This document shows positions 36,701-48,888 of a stretch of 64,000 nucleotides of DNA, piece after piece. The stretch is taken from contig NADL03000116.1 of the NCBI GenBank assembly GCA_002205965.3, positions 62,001 through 126,000 of the forward strand, written 5' to 3'. The notes under the pieces are model-generated. The model searched no databases, had not been told where the DNA came from, and saw only the letters and a program-made list of their open reading frames with translations. The DNA is from Kappaphycus alvarezii. Taxonomy: Eukaryota; Rhodophyta; Florideophyceae; Gigartinales; Solieriaceae. A program made the position numbers and the translations under genes. Position 1 is the first letter of the stretch. Each line of letters starts with the position of its first letter.

Positions 36701-39700
36701 TTCGGTTGCAGACGATTAAGTATAGATAATTAGAATTTTACTGCGATGTGAGCGTAACAGAGATTTGGGGAAAAAAAATGAGTGGTTTATCATGAAGGTT
36801 GGATATTGCATGTGTTTTTTCACATGTATTAATTATATTTAACACGATTACATAATTTAGGAAATTAATTTGACGGACAACCATACAGATATTCTTCCAG
36901 ATAGAAATGCATTCGAACCTGAATGGAAAATACATTGAATGAATTAGACTGATGAAAGGATAAGAATATAAAGTACAGTGAAGGATAAGTTAGCGCTGTT
37001 ATATTACTCAATTAAAGACAAAGTCTTGGGGAAAGGGGAAAAATTGCGGTAATTTAATATTTGGAAGGTGATTTCATTTCTTGAAGTGAATTCACATGGT
37101 GAAATGTATCGCAAGCGAAAAGAATTATGTGTCCTTCAGGAAAAACGCGACTTTTTTATGTTTGTTATTATTTATTATTTATTTAAATAGAAGTAAAATG
37201 ATATTTTAATTTAATTCTTTTATTGATGAAATGCTATAAAATAAAGTAAGATTGATAAAAATATGAAGCCATAAATGGTTTCCAATTTCTAGTCTTTGGG
37301 ACTGCAATCTGCAATAGCAGCAATAATTTAATTAGTTCTGGTGTATACGAGGTCGTTCAAGAGTTAGAATTTACATTCCCTACCATCCTTTGAAAAATCC
37401 CTGTAAATTGATATTATAGTTTTCATCCTATTTGGGTATGGACCATCTCTAGTCGGAGTTCTTTAACAAAGCGTCGACTGAACCGTCCATAATCGCACTC
37501 TAATATTCCGCTGGTTATTTTGCTGATTGTGACCGAATTCAAACCAAGCGCCTTATCTCTCTCCGGACGCAGGACACTTTTCATGGTCAATCTTATAGGC
37601 CTGTTTTTCATTTTCTATATTTTCGACTGGTAGTCAGCCTGCCTAAGGGGTCCCGTTGGAAGAAAATATGGAAAATAAACACAGCAAAAAATCACTAAGA
37701 ACTAGTTTTTTTGAAATGACATTAAGCCTTAAAGTGTTTAATGACAGAGTTCGACTACACAAAGCCGGTACATGTTTGGTCTGCTGTTTTATTTATATCC
37801 TTTTGATTTTCTTAAGCTTATTTATGAGACTAGTATGAAGAATTTTTATTATCTACTTCGCATATCAACATTCCACGCAACATTCTTAGAAGGGTTTGCA
37901 GATGGCCCAATGATCCTTTTCTAGCATGTGTGGTGATATTCATAAATTCCTATCTGGAAAATTATGCTCATTTGGGCCCGCGGAAATGATTTTTCAATTA
38001 AATGAGCTTGAAGGAAAGTGGCATTGGTAGAGAATTCTTTCGATAAATGATATCAAAATGTTTTGCAGACTTTATTTTTGCTATACTCAATGAAGTGAAG
38101 TTCCTCTAGCACATGCTTCAAGAATTGAGTGAAGTTCATCTGTTTCTTCGAGTAGATCTCAACAATACAATCTTCCGCTGACATTGATTGTGAGTCATTT
38201 GATTACTCATCTCATCATTTGATCTTCTGTGAAAGCTGAAGAATGGAACCGTCGAATTCCCTCCGAAGAAGCTTAGAGGTGAAAAATTTTGGTACACCCT
38301 ACTGATGAAACTAAATATTTTAGAATCAGAATAGAAAGTTGCTTTTGGCGAAAAATAGTGTTCAGCGCGATACTCTAGTCTTGATTACGCTTTGATCCGT
38401 TCCTTCGCTCAGATTTATTTCTCTTCAATCTGACTCGTCTACATTTACTACTTGTATCCCTTTATTTCTCCAAAAATTAAATGATAATATGTGTCTCAGG
38501 AAAAGCAAACTGTGCAGGTCTCCACAAAATCAAACGTGGACCGAAACTATGATTTTATGCGCAAATTTCAAACGTTAATTTAAAGAGGTGTTTTTAAACA
38601 TCAATAGGAACGTATAGCTTTCGTTTTTGTGCCCTAGAACGTCAAACAAAGTTCTCAAAGCGTCAAAATTACAGATGAAATCTCACACGAGACATGAATC
38701 AAAAAAAGAAAAATATTACCACATAGAAACTACCAAACAATGAAATTTCTTTTATTTAAATGAAATAAAATGTCAGAAATTCAAATATGAGCGGGCCGAT
38801 TTAAAAGATATCAAATATAAATTTTGGTTAGTGTCAAGCACGTGTTGATTCCTTAACGTTGGAATTGCAACAGAAGATCATTAATTAAATTATTCATTCC
38901 TGGCATTAAAAGCAACGATGCAGTCTTTACTAGAGTATCGATATCATGTTACTTAATGAATTTAATCGTAGTGTTTCATAGAGATTTCCCTGCTCAATAT
39001 AAAATCAAATCGTTCTTTTTATATTAATGCGCGTTTGAAATACAGAGTACGGCTTCTTTTATCTTTTTTAGTACAATTCCGGCAAAAAAACAAGTGAATG
39101 TCCCCAAATTCCATTTGAGTGAGATTCAAACGACATCGTCTTACTCTTACGTTGTTTTTTAAAAAAATCATTTACATGTTTTTTATGTTATAATAAGCAG
39201 GTTGGAATTATAGAAGCAAAAGAGCTACTATATACGAATATAAGTTCAAATGTTATGAACCCGTTTCATAAGGGCTGAGAAGGAGAAGTTTGAGAGAAAT
39301 CTTCTACAAGCAATGAAAGGAATTTTGTCACAGTAAAATTAAACGCTATTAAATCTGAAGGTACCAGCTTTATTTTCAATTAAATCTACCTTTAAATGTT
39401 AATTCGGGTCGATCAATTCCGTCACATTCCACTGGTAGTATTCTGTACTTTTCAATAGTTACCAAGCAGTGCTAAATATCAGAAATTCACGGTAATCTGA
39501 TGTATCCAAACAGAAATATCCCAAAAATGCCACATAGCACTTTATCATTACATGTGCAAGAGTTTTAAAGCTCTTGGAATCAATGGAAGGTCGAATGAAA
39601 CACTTGCTCATATTGTATTGTCACATGGTAGCTATTGAAATCTGTAGGTAACGTACATATTATGATGTGAGTTTACTGTTCGCAAAGGTTTGTATTACGA

Positions 39701-40600
39701 GAGAGATTTAGTTTTTACGACTAGGTTTATACGATCAGCATAAGTTGTTGATTTAACATTGGAAACAAGTAGTGAGCAACCAGGAGTCTTTTGTACATTC
39801 TACATCCAATGTGAAGTGCTTTGTGAAAGGTCGCTGAACTTCGAATCGGAACATCAGTTGATTACGGAAATTTTAGTTTCGCTATATGAATAGGACAGCC
39901 AACCATTAGAGAAAAGTCAAGTGAACGGTTATTATATTCCTCACGGTAAAAAGTTGCTTTCTCTGTTAGAAAAGTGGAATAGGGAGCTGCTTTCGTGGCA
40001 GAGTCGTAAAAGAGTTTGCGCTATTAGAAAAGTGGAGTAGGTAGCTATTTTCGTGGTAGAGTTTCGATATGTTTTGTTGAAAACTTTAGGCATACTCGTG
40101 CTTTTCGTACAGGTTTAGTTTAAAGAGTAGAATAATTTCATAGTTATTTCGACGAAATAAAGAAATTAATTTGCGTTGTGTTAATATCCCCACGTACAAC
40201 ATGACCTTTATTTTTACTGCCGAAAGTACGTTGCCTTGGCGGGTGCCAGTGGTTATGCCGTAGCACAAATAACAAATGTCAGAGCAGTGACAAAAGCAAA
40301 TGCGGGAGAAGGTAGAATTGAGAATATCGCGGAGCAGGCATGGCAGCCCTCCAACATGAGAAATCACCTGAAGCTTTTTCCAGGGCCCACTTTTTAACGA
40401 TTAGGGCTTTTGAAGTGGTCAGTGAAATGTTTTGATTTGTACTGAACATCAATAGCTTTGGCAGTGTTCTAGAAAGATACCAACAGTGGCATAAGGTATT
40501 AAGGTTGGTGTTTCGAAAGGGACAAAATACGCGTGTAGCCTAGGACGTGATCGGAGAGGGGAGAATTGCGGACCGCTTATGTTTACCGCGAGTGGAGCCG
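33751..40600. other. AT-rich gene desert, right arm
   Basis: Like the left arm: strongly A/T-rich, with stops in all frames and no open frame with recognisable protein content. It ends near 40600, where sequence becomes C-rich. Confidence 0.6.
39966..40062 (+). repeat. Diverged 58-bp tandem duplication
   Basis: TTAGAAAAGTGGAATAGGGAGC (39966 onward) recurs at 40024 as TTAGAAAAGTGGAGTAGGTAGC, with TTTCGTGG(C/T)AGAGT downstream in both. It lies at the right edge of the AT-rich desert. Confidence 0.75.
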
Positions 40601-42018
40601 AGGCATGAGTTGTACTAACGTGCAATCAGGCGATGCTGTCACATGACCAATGAGTGTGTCCGAGCTAGCCTACATATCCCTGCAGTTATCCCGTTGAACC
40701 ACCGCTCTCCAACCCCACCCAAAACGTAAATGCTCCTCGCAACACAACATCAAATCGTTCCGTCAATAAACAGCAACTACAACGACAATCTCCAAGCCCA
40801 TGGCATCCAAAACAACCCCCCCTCCAACCAATAAAGCCTCTGACCACACCTGACATCCCGCGCACCAACCCCCCATACCCGCGCACGCCCACCCGAAACA
40901 AACACAACTCCCCTACACACTCCACTTTTAAACCGTGGGCACCCCATACGCACCCAACCCCCCCCTCCACTCAGCACCAATCCAAATCACAATCTCCACC
41001 CAAACCTACAGCCCCCCACCCCCTCAACAACAAACAAACGACACCGCCCCCCCCACTGCCCGCACTCCCAGTCCAAAGCTACCCACCACGCCGCTATCAT
41101 TCACCCGTGTATCCATGCACCCCACCATACCAAGCCCAGCCCAAGCCGCTCAGCCTCGCACAACACTGTCATATACGGACCATTCACAAAGAGCGCCAAC
41201 AGGACTGCATTCACGTGGTGTGCCAATCGTGTCGCACGGGGTGTGATGACGAGCAATGAAGGGCAGGGGAATTGAATCGACAATCCATGCAGCAGAGCGT
41301 CGAGGCAGCTTCCACTGGACCACTACCTGTCGAATGGGTTTGCTTTTTTCAGGGCGAGTGGAAAGTGGTGTGGGTGTGATCGGGGGTTGGGGCGTGTAAG
41401 ACAGGGGGGAGGGGAGGGGATGTGCAATGACAGAGTAAAACAGACGTGGGGTGAGGTGGGGTGACGAGGCGGGGAGTTGTGAAGGGGGATAGCGGGTGCA
41501 AATGCGGTTCGCGGTGGCGGGGGGGGGTTGCGTGTTGGAAGGATGGACACTCTCGAGATTTTTGAACAGTGCGGCACGGTTGTGGTGTGGCCAATGGTTT
41601 ATGGCTGTTGCAAGGGGGGGGGGTATGTTGAGTTGGGGGTTTGATTATGGAGGGTGTTTATTTCGACGGCGGGGTTGCGGGATCGGAGTGTTTGTTTCGG
41701 CAATTGCAGCGGCGGATCAGGCGGGTGTGTCGTGTTACCTGTCGCAAGTGGCATGCGGGATGCGGCTCAAGCGCGGGGTTTTGTAATGACGTGACGCGGG
41801 TGTTGTGACTGTGACTGGGTTGGCTTTGTGTGGGGCTGTTGAAATGGGTGTAGTCTGCGTCGACGGTAGACTTTGGATGGCATGTTGAACGAGGGTACGA
41901 GGTTGGGGGTTGCGGTTGTTTTCTATTTCGTGGGCGGGTTGTGGGGTGTGGCGGACGGGGTGAGGGGTTGGTGGAGTCTTTGAGACGATTGGAGTAGGAG
42001 CAGAGCTGGGAATGAGGT

Positions 42019-42083
42019 ATTGTACAGTACTGTACTGTACAGTATGAGTACTGAGTATGAGTATGAGTATGAGTAAGAGTAGA
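42019..42083. repeat. GTACTGTAC array followed by GTATGA microsatellite
   Basis: TGTACAGTACTGTACTGTAC runs directly into a hexamer-like repeat of GAGTAT (about 42045-42083). Confidence 0.8.
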
Positions 42084-42218
42084 GTGGCGGTGGAGATGGG
42101 GCAAATCGGGGCATGCGATGCGAAAGCGATCAACCGACGCCGTTTGTATCCGGCTTTGCTTGCAAGCCTGTGATGCAACAAGTTTTCACATGCGCTTTTG
42201 CAACAAAGGCGTTATCCC

Positions 42219-42290
42219 TACTATATATACTGTACTGTACTGTACTGTGCTGTACTCAGAAGCACGGCATACAGTACAGCAGAGTACAGT
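42219..42290. repeat. GTACTGTAC-type palindromic cluster
   Basis: TATATATACTGTACTGTACT and GTGCTGTACT are followed by ACAGTACAGCAGAGTACAGT. Confidence 0.8.
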
Positions 42291-42554
42291 AATAGATGCG
42301 CGGTGCGGTGCAACTCACGGCATATTTTTTCAGGAGTTAGATAGTCTTTTATTTCTTTGAGGGGTGTCGAATGCACAATATCCGGTAAAGTATGGGGTTG
42401 CCGTAGGCTGCGGGTCGGCTATCCTACAACAACAAACGAGCAGAGACACCGACCGCGGAGGACAAAAACCGGCCCTCGCGGATCTTCACAAGTGAGCCGC
42501 GCAGCACTGTGTGACTCTCTATTTTCTCTGTATATACAATACTATTGCATACCG

Positions 42555-42590
42555 CACTGCACAGTACAGTACAGTGCTGTGTATCAATAA
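42555..42590. repeat. GTACTGTAC-type palindromic cluster
   Basis: CTGCACAGTACAGTACAGTG followed by CTGTG. Confidence 0.7.
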
Positions 42591-43210
42591 AGAAAAACCC
42601 AAAAAGTTTCAACCGCGTGACCTCGTGATTGCAACGAGCGATTGCGATAACCATGCATGTGGTGCGTTTTTCGGCACACTTGTTGGAATACGGTGTATGT
42701 ATGTAGGAGGGTCGGGGGGGGGACAGGACGCGAGAGGCGAGAGCGGGGCGGTCGCCCCCGGCCTGGTGTCGTGTCATAGAGGCATACTGTGCAGCATGCC
42801 ATTAGACCGCCCTCTCTTGCATTTACCCAGTATACCGTACCGTATGGCTGTGGCTGTGGCAGTGGGTGATATTTTCCTCAAGTCTTACCAGTCTGAAAAC
42901 AACCGGCACAGGCCACCGTACTACACCCTTCTTGTAGGCGACGACGAGACTGGTCAAGTCGGGCTATTTGAACAGTGCCTTTTTGGATGCAATATGAAAC
43001 ACAAGCACTGTTGCACAGCAGCACAGCGGCACTAGTCGTGTAATCTGTCAGAGCGATGCGAGCCCTAAACAACCAACAACTTTTTGCAGGAAAAAAAAAT
43101 AAAAAAAAGGCCCAACCTACCTAGCATGCAATGCATCGAATGGACACTCTCCAGTCCCTCCTGCCCAACCGTCACTCTCTCAAGTCCTTGCGCTAGTTCA
43201 TGTCAACATC

Positions 43211-43248
43211 AACATCTCCCCATCACGACAACATCTCCCCATCACGAC
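43211..43248 (+). repeat. 19-bp tandem repeat, two copies
   Basis: AACATCTCCCCATCACGAC occurs at 43211-43229 and again at 43230-43248, with a further CATC-rich stretch upstream. Confidence 0.75.
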
Positions 43249-43620
43249 AACACCTCGCTATTCACGCCAACGCGACAATCGGCCTAGGGCATGGTAGTGG
43301 AGATCCCCTTTCCCGCCTCGTGTAAACTACTTTGCAGTTTTGCTTTCACCACGTCTATCCCTGGAATACGCCCTACCCTAACCCCCCCCCCCGCCGCTCT
43401 GTATTCCCACCTGATGCCCCAATCCTTACAGAGGGTCTCTGCTCCCCCGCCGGGTCGCCATCTCAAACTACGCTGCCATGCCCTGTGAAATGTCTACACA
43501 CCCCATTGTCCCCACCCGCACACCCTCCCGCTTTTCCTATCCCATACAACCTACCGGTTGATCACTCTCGCTCTGTTACGTTTACTCAACACAATCGTAA
43601 CCTTTATAATTACACAGTGG

Positions 43621-45725
43621 CTAGCTATAGCCCTCACTCATCTCTTCACATCTACCGCGTTTTCGAAAACCGCATACACACAAAACGCACACTCCCTCCC
43701 CTCCATAAAAAACTACGCACTCACCCCTTCCCCTCCGCAATACCCCCAAATCCCCTTCCGCACTCTTCCTTCCAAACACTGCCTTTAAACTGTTTACACT
43801 CTCCGCCACCGGCAGAATTACCATCGCCGCCGTAGCCAAAATGCCCCAAATAAACGATAGAACCACCCAAAATGTAAAGTATCCCAACGGAAACGACTTT
43901 ACCGGCAGCGTCAACAGCGGCCAGACAATCACCAACACTCCCGTCAACCCCGCGCCCCACAGCGCGATAATCTTACTCGCCCGTGCCAGCTCCTCTTCCG
44001 TCTCTTCTGAAATATGCGCATGTTTATCCTCCTCGATCAGTGCAATCGATCGCGTCGCACTCCAGTCACAATTGTCCGGCTTGATCAACGAGATGATCAC
44101 GCAAATCGCCCCGGAGCTTAGAATTGCAACCAGGTTTCCAGCAAGCATTACTTCATCCCTGCCTAGATTGTCTATGTTGCCCCCTTCATTAAACGACAGT
44201 CCATACCCGAGCCATACAATCAACGCAAGTACCATGCCTCCGACTGCCCCGCTAATGGCACCCAAGCCGGAGCATTTCCTCCATGAGATTGAAAATGCCA
44301 CGGGGAACACCGCCGACCCGATCACCACTCCCATGAACAAGTATACCCAACCCAAGCTCAATCCAATCCGGTTGAGGATAATCCCCAGCACCCCCATCAC
44401 CAGTCCAAACGCCAGGATCACAATACGTGACAGGAAAATCACCTGCTTGCCCGTCGCATTCGGGTTGATATACGTGCGATAATATCATAAGACACCAACG
44501 ACGATACCGCAATCTGCTCCGCGGCACCAGTCGACGTCACAGCCATGAACAGCATAATCAAATCAACACGGCACCCCCGTTCCCAACAAATGGGTGGCCA
44601 CAGCCGGGGTACAAGCCCCGCCGCGGCTTCATCGTCCGTGAGTGGCAGGGAGAGTGCCACGGACGCCAGACCCAGCGATGTGGCCAGGGAGAATGGAATT
44701 GCAAACCAACACAGACCGCCGAGGAGGTAGCCCTTCCATGAGGCTGACGGCGTCGCAGCAATGGCGGATTGCCAGTAGGACTGATCCACAAACACGGTGC
44801 CAAAGTTGCCGACTATGTTGGTGAGGCCGAAGAACAGACCGTTTCGTGACAGCATGGTTAATAAGAGCCTTCAAAGTTGGTGGCGACCGGTTCAATTCGC
44901 ACGACGGAATTGAGATTGCGCCACACTCTGGCCGGGGAGCCTAGATCAGGGCTGGTGGCGTAGACCTGGAAGATGAATATGCAGAGTGCATGAGAATGAC
45001 GGCGGTGTTGAAATACGAGGCGATAAAGGTTGCCTTGAGTCCTCCGGCGAGTGTGTAGAGAATGACGCCGAGTGGAATGAGAAACGAGGCGAGGTCGGTG
45101 TCGATGCCGGTGAGGGCATTGACGGTGGCTGCACCGCCGAGAATGAGCATGGAGGTGACGATGATGTTGGTGAGGAATGCAAAAACACAAAGACGAGATG
45201 GGCGGGGGTGCCCCAACGGACGCGGACAATCTCTAGAAAGGTGTGACATGACGGGGCACGCCTCTTGACCAGGACTGCGAGGTAGGAGAAGAGTAGGATT
45301 TGAATGGTGGCCCCGAGGCATACCAAAAGGGACCGGAGACTCCGAAGCGATAGGCGACGTTGGAGGATTGAAGGAGAGTGGCGGCCCAGGTCCATTGGGA
45401 CACGAGAACGGAAGCGGTGAGACCTGTTTTAATGGTTCGACCTGCGGTGTTGAAAAACTCGGAGCTCATTTTCTGGCCTGTGAGATACTGTTCGAGATAG
45501 ACGAGACCGACGGTGAAGAGGCCAAAGACGAGGCCAAAGGCGAGCAGGACGACAAAGCCTACGGCGCGGGAGAGGAGTGGGTTGTCCTGGTTGAAGAACT
45601 GGGTGAAGCATTGGTAGCGTTCAAAGCGAAATAATTGCGACGGATGGGGTCGTGGGGTTGCAGTTGAAGGTGGTGATGATGGTGGAGAGGTTTTGGGCAG
45701 TGTCAAAGAGGGCGCGACCGTCCAT
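43621..45725 (-). CDS. DUR3: Urea-proton symporter, DUR3 type
   Basis: Plasma-membrane sodium:solute-symporter-family (SSS) protein; DUR3 members import urea with protons for use as nitrogen. The start is ATG 45725 ([13 protein letters not shown]). Conserved segments in order: [20 protein letters not shown] (TM), [40 protein letters not shown] with [68 protein letters not shown] (the SSS signature), [33 protein letters not shown], then four or more hydrophobic spans from [20 protein letters not shown] to [20 protein letters not shown]. This order matches fungal and plant DUR3. At least five frame changes (near 45620, 45310, 45185, 44970 and 44460) interrupt it. The last about 45 residues after SLKAVFGRK look out of frame. 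No intron boundaries were evident. Confidence 0.9.
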
Positions 45726-45820
45726 GGTTGGAGGGGTTTGAGACTGTGGGTGGGGGGGATGTGGATGGGAAGGTGGAGAGGGAGGAGTAGGGTCTGGATA
45801 GGGACGAGGTTGTTTACAAA

Positions 45821-45831
45821 GTATTTATAGT
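45821..45831 (-). promoter_or_regulatory. TATA-like element upstream of DUR3
   Basis: The minus strand reads CTATAAATAC about 100 bp upstream of the ATG, at a suitable distance for a core promoter. Based on sequence resemblance only. Confidence 0.35.
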
Positions 45832-46272
45832 GAGATTTAGTTTTAGTTTTGGTGGATGTGTATGGAGGGTGGGGAGATTTAATGAGGGGTTGGATTTGAA
45901 GGAGTGAATATTGTCGGGGGGGGACTGGGAGGGGAGAGGGCGGGTTTTTCTGCGGTGGTGGAGATGGGGATTGAGGTAGGGGCGTGTGAGCAATGGCGGA
46001 GTATCTATCTAATCGGTAGCTCAGTACAGAGTAGGTAGGTAGAGTAGCTACTTTGCAGGTAGATCGAGCGGGTGGGGTGTTGCCTTTATTTTTTTTTATT
46101 GTTGCAGATGTTATTATTAAGAAATTTGGAATGAGGGGATTTAAAGCTTGTGTGATTTTTGGTGTAGGATTAAGGCAGTTGGTCCAACTTGGGTTGTTTT
46201 TGATATGTTTGGCGTGAGGAATGGCATCAATGGGCCAATTTTAGTAGATTCGTTAGATTGGGTAACATACGT

Positions 46273-46440
46273 TTCCGTACAGTAAACTACAGTACACCTG
46301 TGTACCGTACACTAGTGTACAGCACAGTACTGTACTGTACAGTACATAAGTAGTACCTAAACGTTACATGGCTTGCACACTGGCCATTCGCCATTGAACA
46401 CTACTGTACTATATGTACTGTACTGTACTGTACACGTACC
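46273..46440. repeat. GTACTGTAC-type palindromic cluster
   Basis: The largest cluster: GTACAGTAAACTACAGTACA, GTACCGTACACTAGTGTACA, AGCACAGTACTGTACTGTAC, and a second block TGTACTGTACTGTACTGTAC near 46410. Confidence 0.85.
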
Positions 46441-46562
46441 TTCGCCAATGCACTACAAACACTGTGGCTGAACAGACCTATTCACTTGACAATGTTGACA
46501 TCAACACGCCATTTCACTCTGCCACTTGACTTGTACTGTAGACATGACAAATTACGAATACA

Positions 46563-46640
46563 ATAACTGTACTGTTTTGTACAGTATTGTACAGCGCAGT
46601 ACAGTATCCCAAACCATGTACAGTACAGTACAGTACAAAC
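46563..46640. repeat. GTACTGTAC-type palindromic cluster
   Basis: Repeated TGTACAGTATTGTACAG and GTACAGTACAGTACAGTAC motifs. Confidence 0.8.
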
Positions 46641-46809
46641 AAGCCATATTGGATTGTATCGATGGCCCTTTGCGCTTTGTGCACTTTGCGTAGAGTTTCT
46701 TGCAGGCTTAAAGACTTGGAGAAAAGTGACATGTGTGCGTCTAGTTTGTCGCGCCAGCGGCACCTGCGAACCGCGAACCGCGAACCGCTACAAAACTGTA
46801 TTGAGCAGT

Positions 46810-46895
46810 ATTCTATATACAGTACAGTACATGGGCAGCATATTTGTGCGGCTCAACGGGGTTGTCCGGTACTGTACTGTACTGTACAGTACAGC
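46810..46895. repeat. GTACTGTAC-type palindromic cluster
   Basis: TATACAGTACAGTACATG and GTACTGTACTGTACTGTACA with CAGTACAG. Confidence 0.8.
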
Positions 46896-47095
46896 GGTAC
46901 GGAAGTGTATATTCCTATTGTATTATCTAATTCCATTACAAAAAAATTGCAAACTTGGAATGGTTGCGGCAGACGATTCGCCCGCTTGATCCTGACTGAC
47001 TGCGTTGGGCTCGAGTGGACTTTGTGATTGGCTATGGGCAAGAATCAAAACTGCTTTTCCTGTTGCTGTTCCTCTCTCCACAACCCAACTTTTGC

Positions 47096-47140
47096 CGTAC
47101 TGTACAGTACACTACCCTACAGTACTGTACATACCGTATT
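47096..47140. repeat. GTACTGTAC-type palindromic cluster
   Basis: CGTACTGTACAGTACAC and CAGTACTGTACATACCGTA. Confidence 0.75.
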
Positions 47141-48204
47141 TATCCCCAACACTGCAATAGAATAAAGCACAAACAATTCTGCAATAGACAAATGCAACAT
47201 CCTATTCAAACTCCGCCCTGTCAATTCAACACATTACAGCAATACATTGTCCTGTACTGTATTGTGCAACTTGCTTCAATCTACGACAGCCTTGCCGTCT
47301 GTCCCACGTGGTTTCAATTACACATGCAAAACAAAACAAAAATAAACTGGACATCCATTTCATTGGTGTGCTTTTTGAGAGAAAAGGCGGGCGGTTTGGT
47401 CTATAGTCCTGTCAAGATTTTCCTCTTGATTCCGAGGAGAAAACCCTTAGACTCTCGTGCTGCCATTTCTGTAATGAATAAAACAATCACGGGCAGACAG
47501 ATCGACACTTTCGAGAACCACCTTTCCTCATAAAGCCCCTGAAAAACCGCAACGCATCACCCCATTACAAGGAGCACAACTCGCCCTACCCATCAACACA
47601 AATCCTCCATTGCACCACAACCCCCAACCTACTACTGTACCTACTCTTGGTTCGTAACTCAGTCTCACCCCACAAGTTTCGGAACAAAGAGACACGCCCT
47701 CGCCCTGGCCTTTCAAATTACAAATGTAATTTCCACAATTACAGTACACACCTTATTGCCACACCATTCAATATGCTACCCATCTATCATTACACTAATT
47801 AAAACTATAAAATCCTTACAATTCCTGACAGCAACCGCCCGCCATCCATCAATCGCACCACAGCCCCAAGACCACCGCACCCCCAAAACACCACGCCACC
47901 CCAAACCCCCACAACCCCTTCCCATCGCCTCACCCACCCCCTCCATTCCAAACCAAACCCACAGCACACACACACTCACAAAGAGAGTGCACCCCGCCCA
48001 CCACCACTCCAACAAATTTCAACCACCCCCCTCGTACCACTCCCAATATCCAACCGCTTGCCCACCGCCACCCACTCTGCTTCACACGCGCCCAACATCG
48101 CCCCCACCCGGACCCCCCTCCCCCGTCACACTCCGGCCCGCTGCACTGCCGCACACACGCCGTGACATTTCACCCAACCATCCCACCCGAGCACACAACA
48201 CATA

Positions 48205-48255
48205 CAGTACTTCACATGCTCAGTACAGTACAGTACAGTACATACACTCTATTGT
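48205..48255. repeat. GTACAGTAC array
   Basis: TCAGTACAGTACAGTACAGT followed by ACATACAC, about 180 bp upstream of the small ORF. Confidence 0.75.
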
Positions 48256-48417
48256 ACATCCTACCCCAAACTCCACAGACACGTGTATTACTTGTCACCC
48301 CACAAAAAACTATCCCAACTTGAACATTTTAAAGAAAAAAACCACCCCCACCTTCATCAACCTCGAACCACCGCACCAAACCCGCATCCCCCACTCTCCA
48401 GTCTCCAGTTCCAGACC

Positions 48418-48579
48418 ATGCAGTCGGCACCCGCAACCCCCAGCAAATCATCCCTCGATCCCAACCGCATCGCTGCAATCCGCAACTCGAACTCCTTCTA
48501 GAGGCTATCTTTCTGCGCCGCGGTCGCGTTAGGGAGCAGTGGGCCTCGTTTATTGCGTGCATGCGGCGCAAGGAGTAGC
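48418..48579 (+). CDS. Possible small protein (about 53 residues), one frame break
   Basis: ATG 48418 opens MQSAPATPSKSSLDPNRIAA followed by IRNSNS, where a stop appears at 48499. Shifting one base, the reading continues as LEAIFLRRGRVREQWASFIA and CMRRKE to a stop near 48579. The second half looks like real protein (charged helix, W and C residues) and differs from the C-rich composition upstream. No family is recognised. It sits directly before a G-rich tract and the proteasome gene. Confidence 0.35.
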
Positions 48580-48590
48580 GGATAGGGTGC

Positions 48591-48664
48591 GGTGGGTGGG
48601 GGGTTATTTTGGGTTTTTTTTTTGGGGGGGGGGGTGGGGGTTACAGTATGGGGGTGGGTTTGGG
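48591..48664 (+). other. G-quadruplex-prone G tract
   Basis: The top strand holds multiple G runs (GGTGGGTGGGGGG, a G12-like run after a T10 run, GGGGTGGGGG, GGGGGTGGGTTTGGG), enough for several G-quadruplexes. It lies about 230 bp upstream of the proteasome start. Confidence 0.6.
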
Positions 48665-48888
48665 ACGGATTTTCGGGGATTGCTGGAGGGTGGGTTTGGA
48701 TTTTTTTGAAGGATTGGTACTTTTTGGTATTGTATTATTGGGATTGGATTTTGGGCGACGGGTAGTGTGAATCGGGTGTGTGGATATTTGGTGTTGCCTT
48801 GGTCTTGTGTTGTGTGTTGCTGATCCATCGCGGCGCCGTTGGTGAGTTTGCAGATTCCGACCGCGTGTTTCACACATCTCGAGTCACA

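Larger units (their letters stand above)
40680..43600. other. Gene-free, strand-skewed simple sequence
   Basis: The top strand is C-rich from about 40690 to 41110 and then G-rich from about 41340 to 42000, with G runs of about ten at 41515 and 41618. From 42.0 to 42.6 kb there are three GTACTGTAC clusters, and a long C run lies at 43381. Open frames are low-complexity consequences of the skew. Confidence 0.55.
45832..48417. other. Intergenic, dominated by GTACTGTAC arrays and a C-rich tract
   Basis: No supported gene. Five separate GTACTGTAC clusters occur between 46273 and 48250, followed or preceded by strongly C-rich top strand (47560-48200). Long Pro/His/Thr-rich open frames here reflect composition. 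Confidence 0.5.

Noticed and set aside
40086..40367. Cys-rich minus-strand open frame at the desert edge
   Set aside because: Short, no repeated cysteine pattern, and bordered by AT-rich noncoding sequence; likely chance.
18600..40600. AT-rich arms as inserted plastid or mitochondrial DNA
   Set aside because: No organellar gene, tRNA or rRNA motif could be recognised in any frame, though a decisive similarity search could not be run.
40686..42181. Several Gly/Trp/Val-rich and Pro/His-rich open frames on both strands
   Set aside because: They track the strand skew exactly and switch character where the skew switches.
43211..43248. 19-bp tandem repeat as a regulatory array
   Set aside because: Only two copies in a C/A-rich stretch; reported as a repeat but no functional claim is justified.
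47756..48532. Plus-strand 258-codon Pro/His/Thr-rich open frame
   Set aside because: Follows the C-rich composition and runs through a GTACAGTAC array; no domain or plausible structure.
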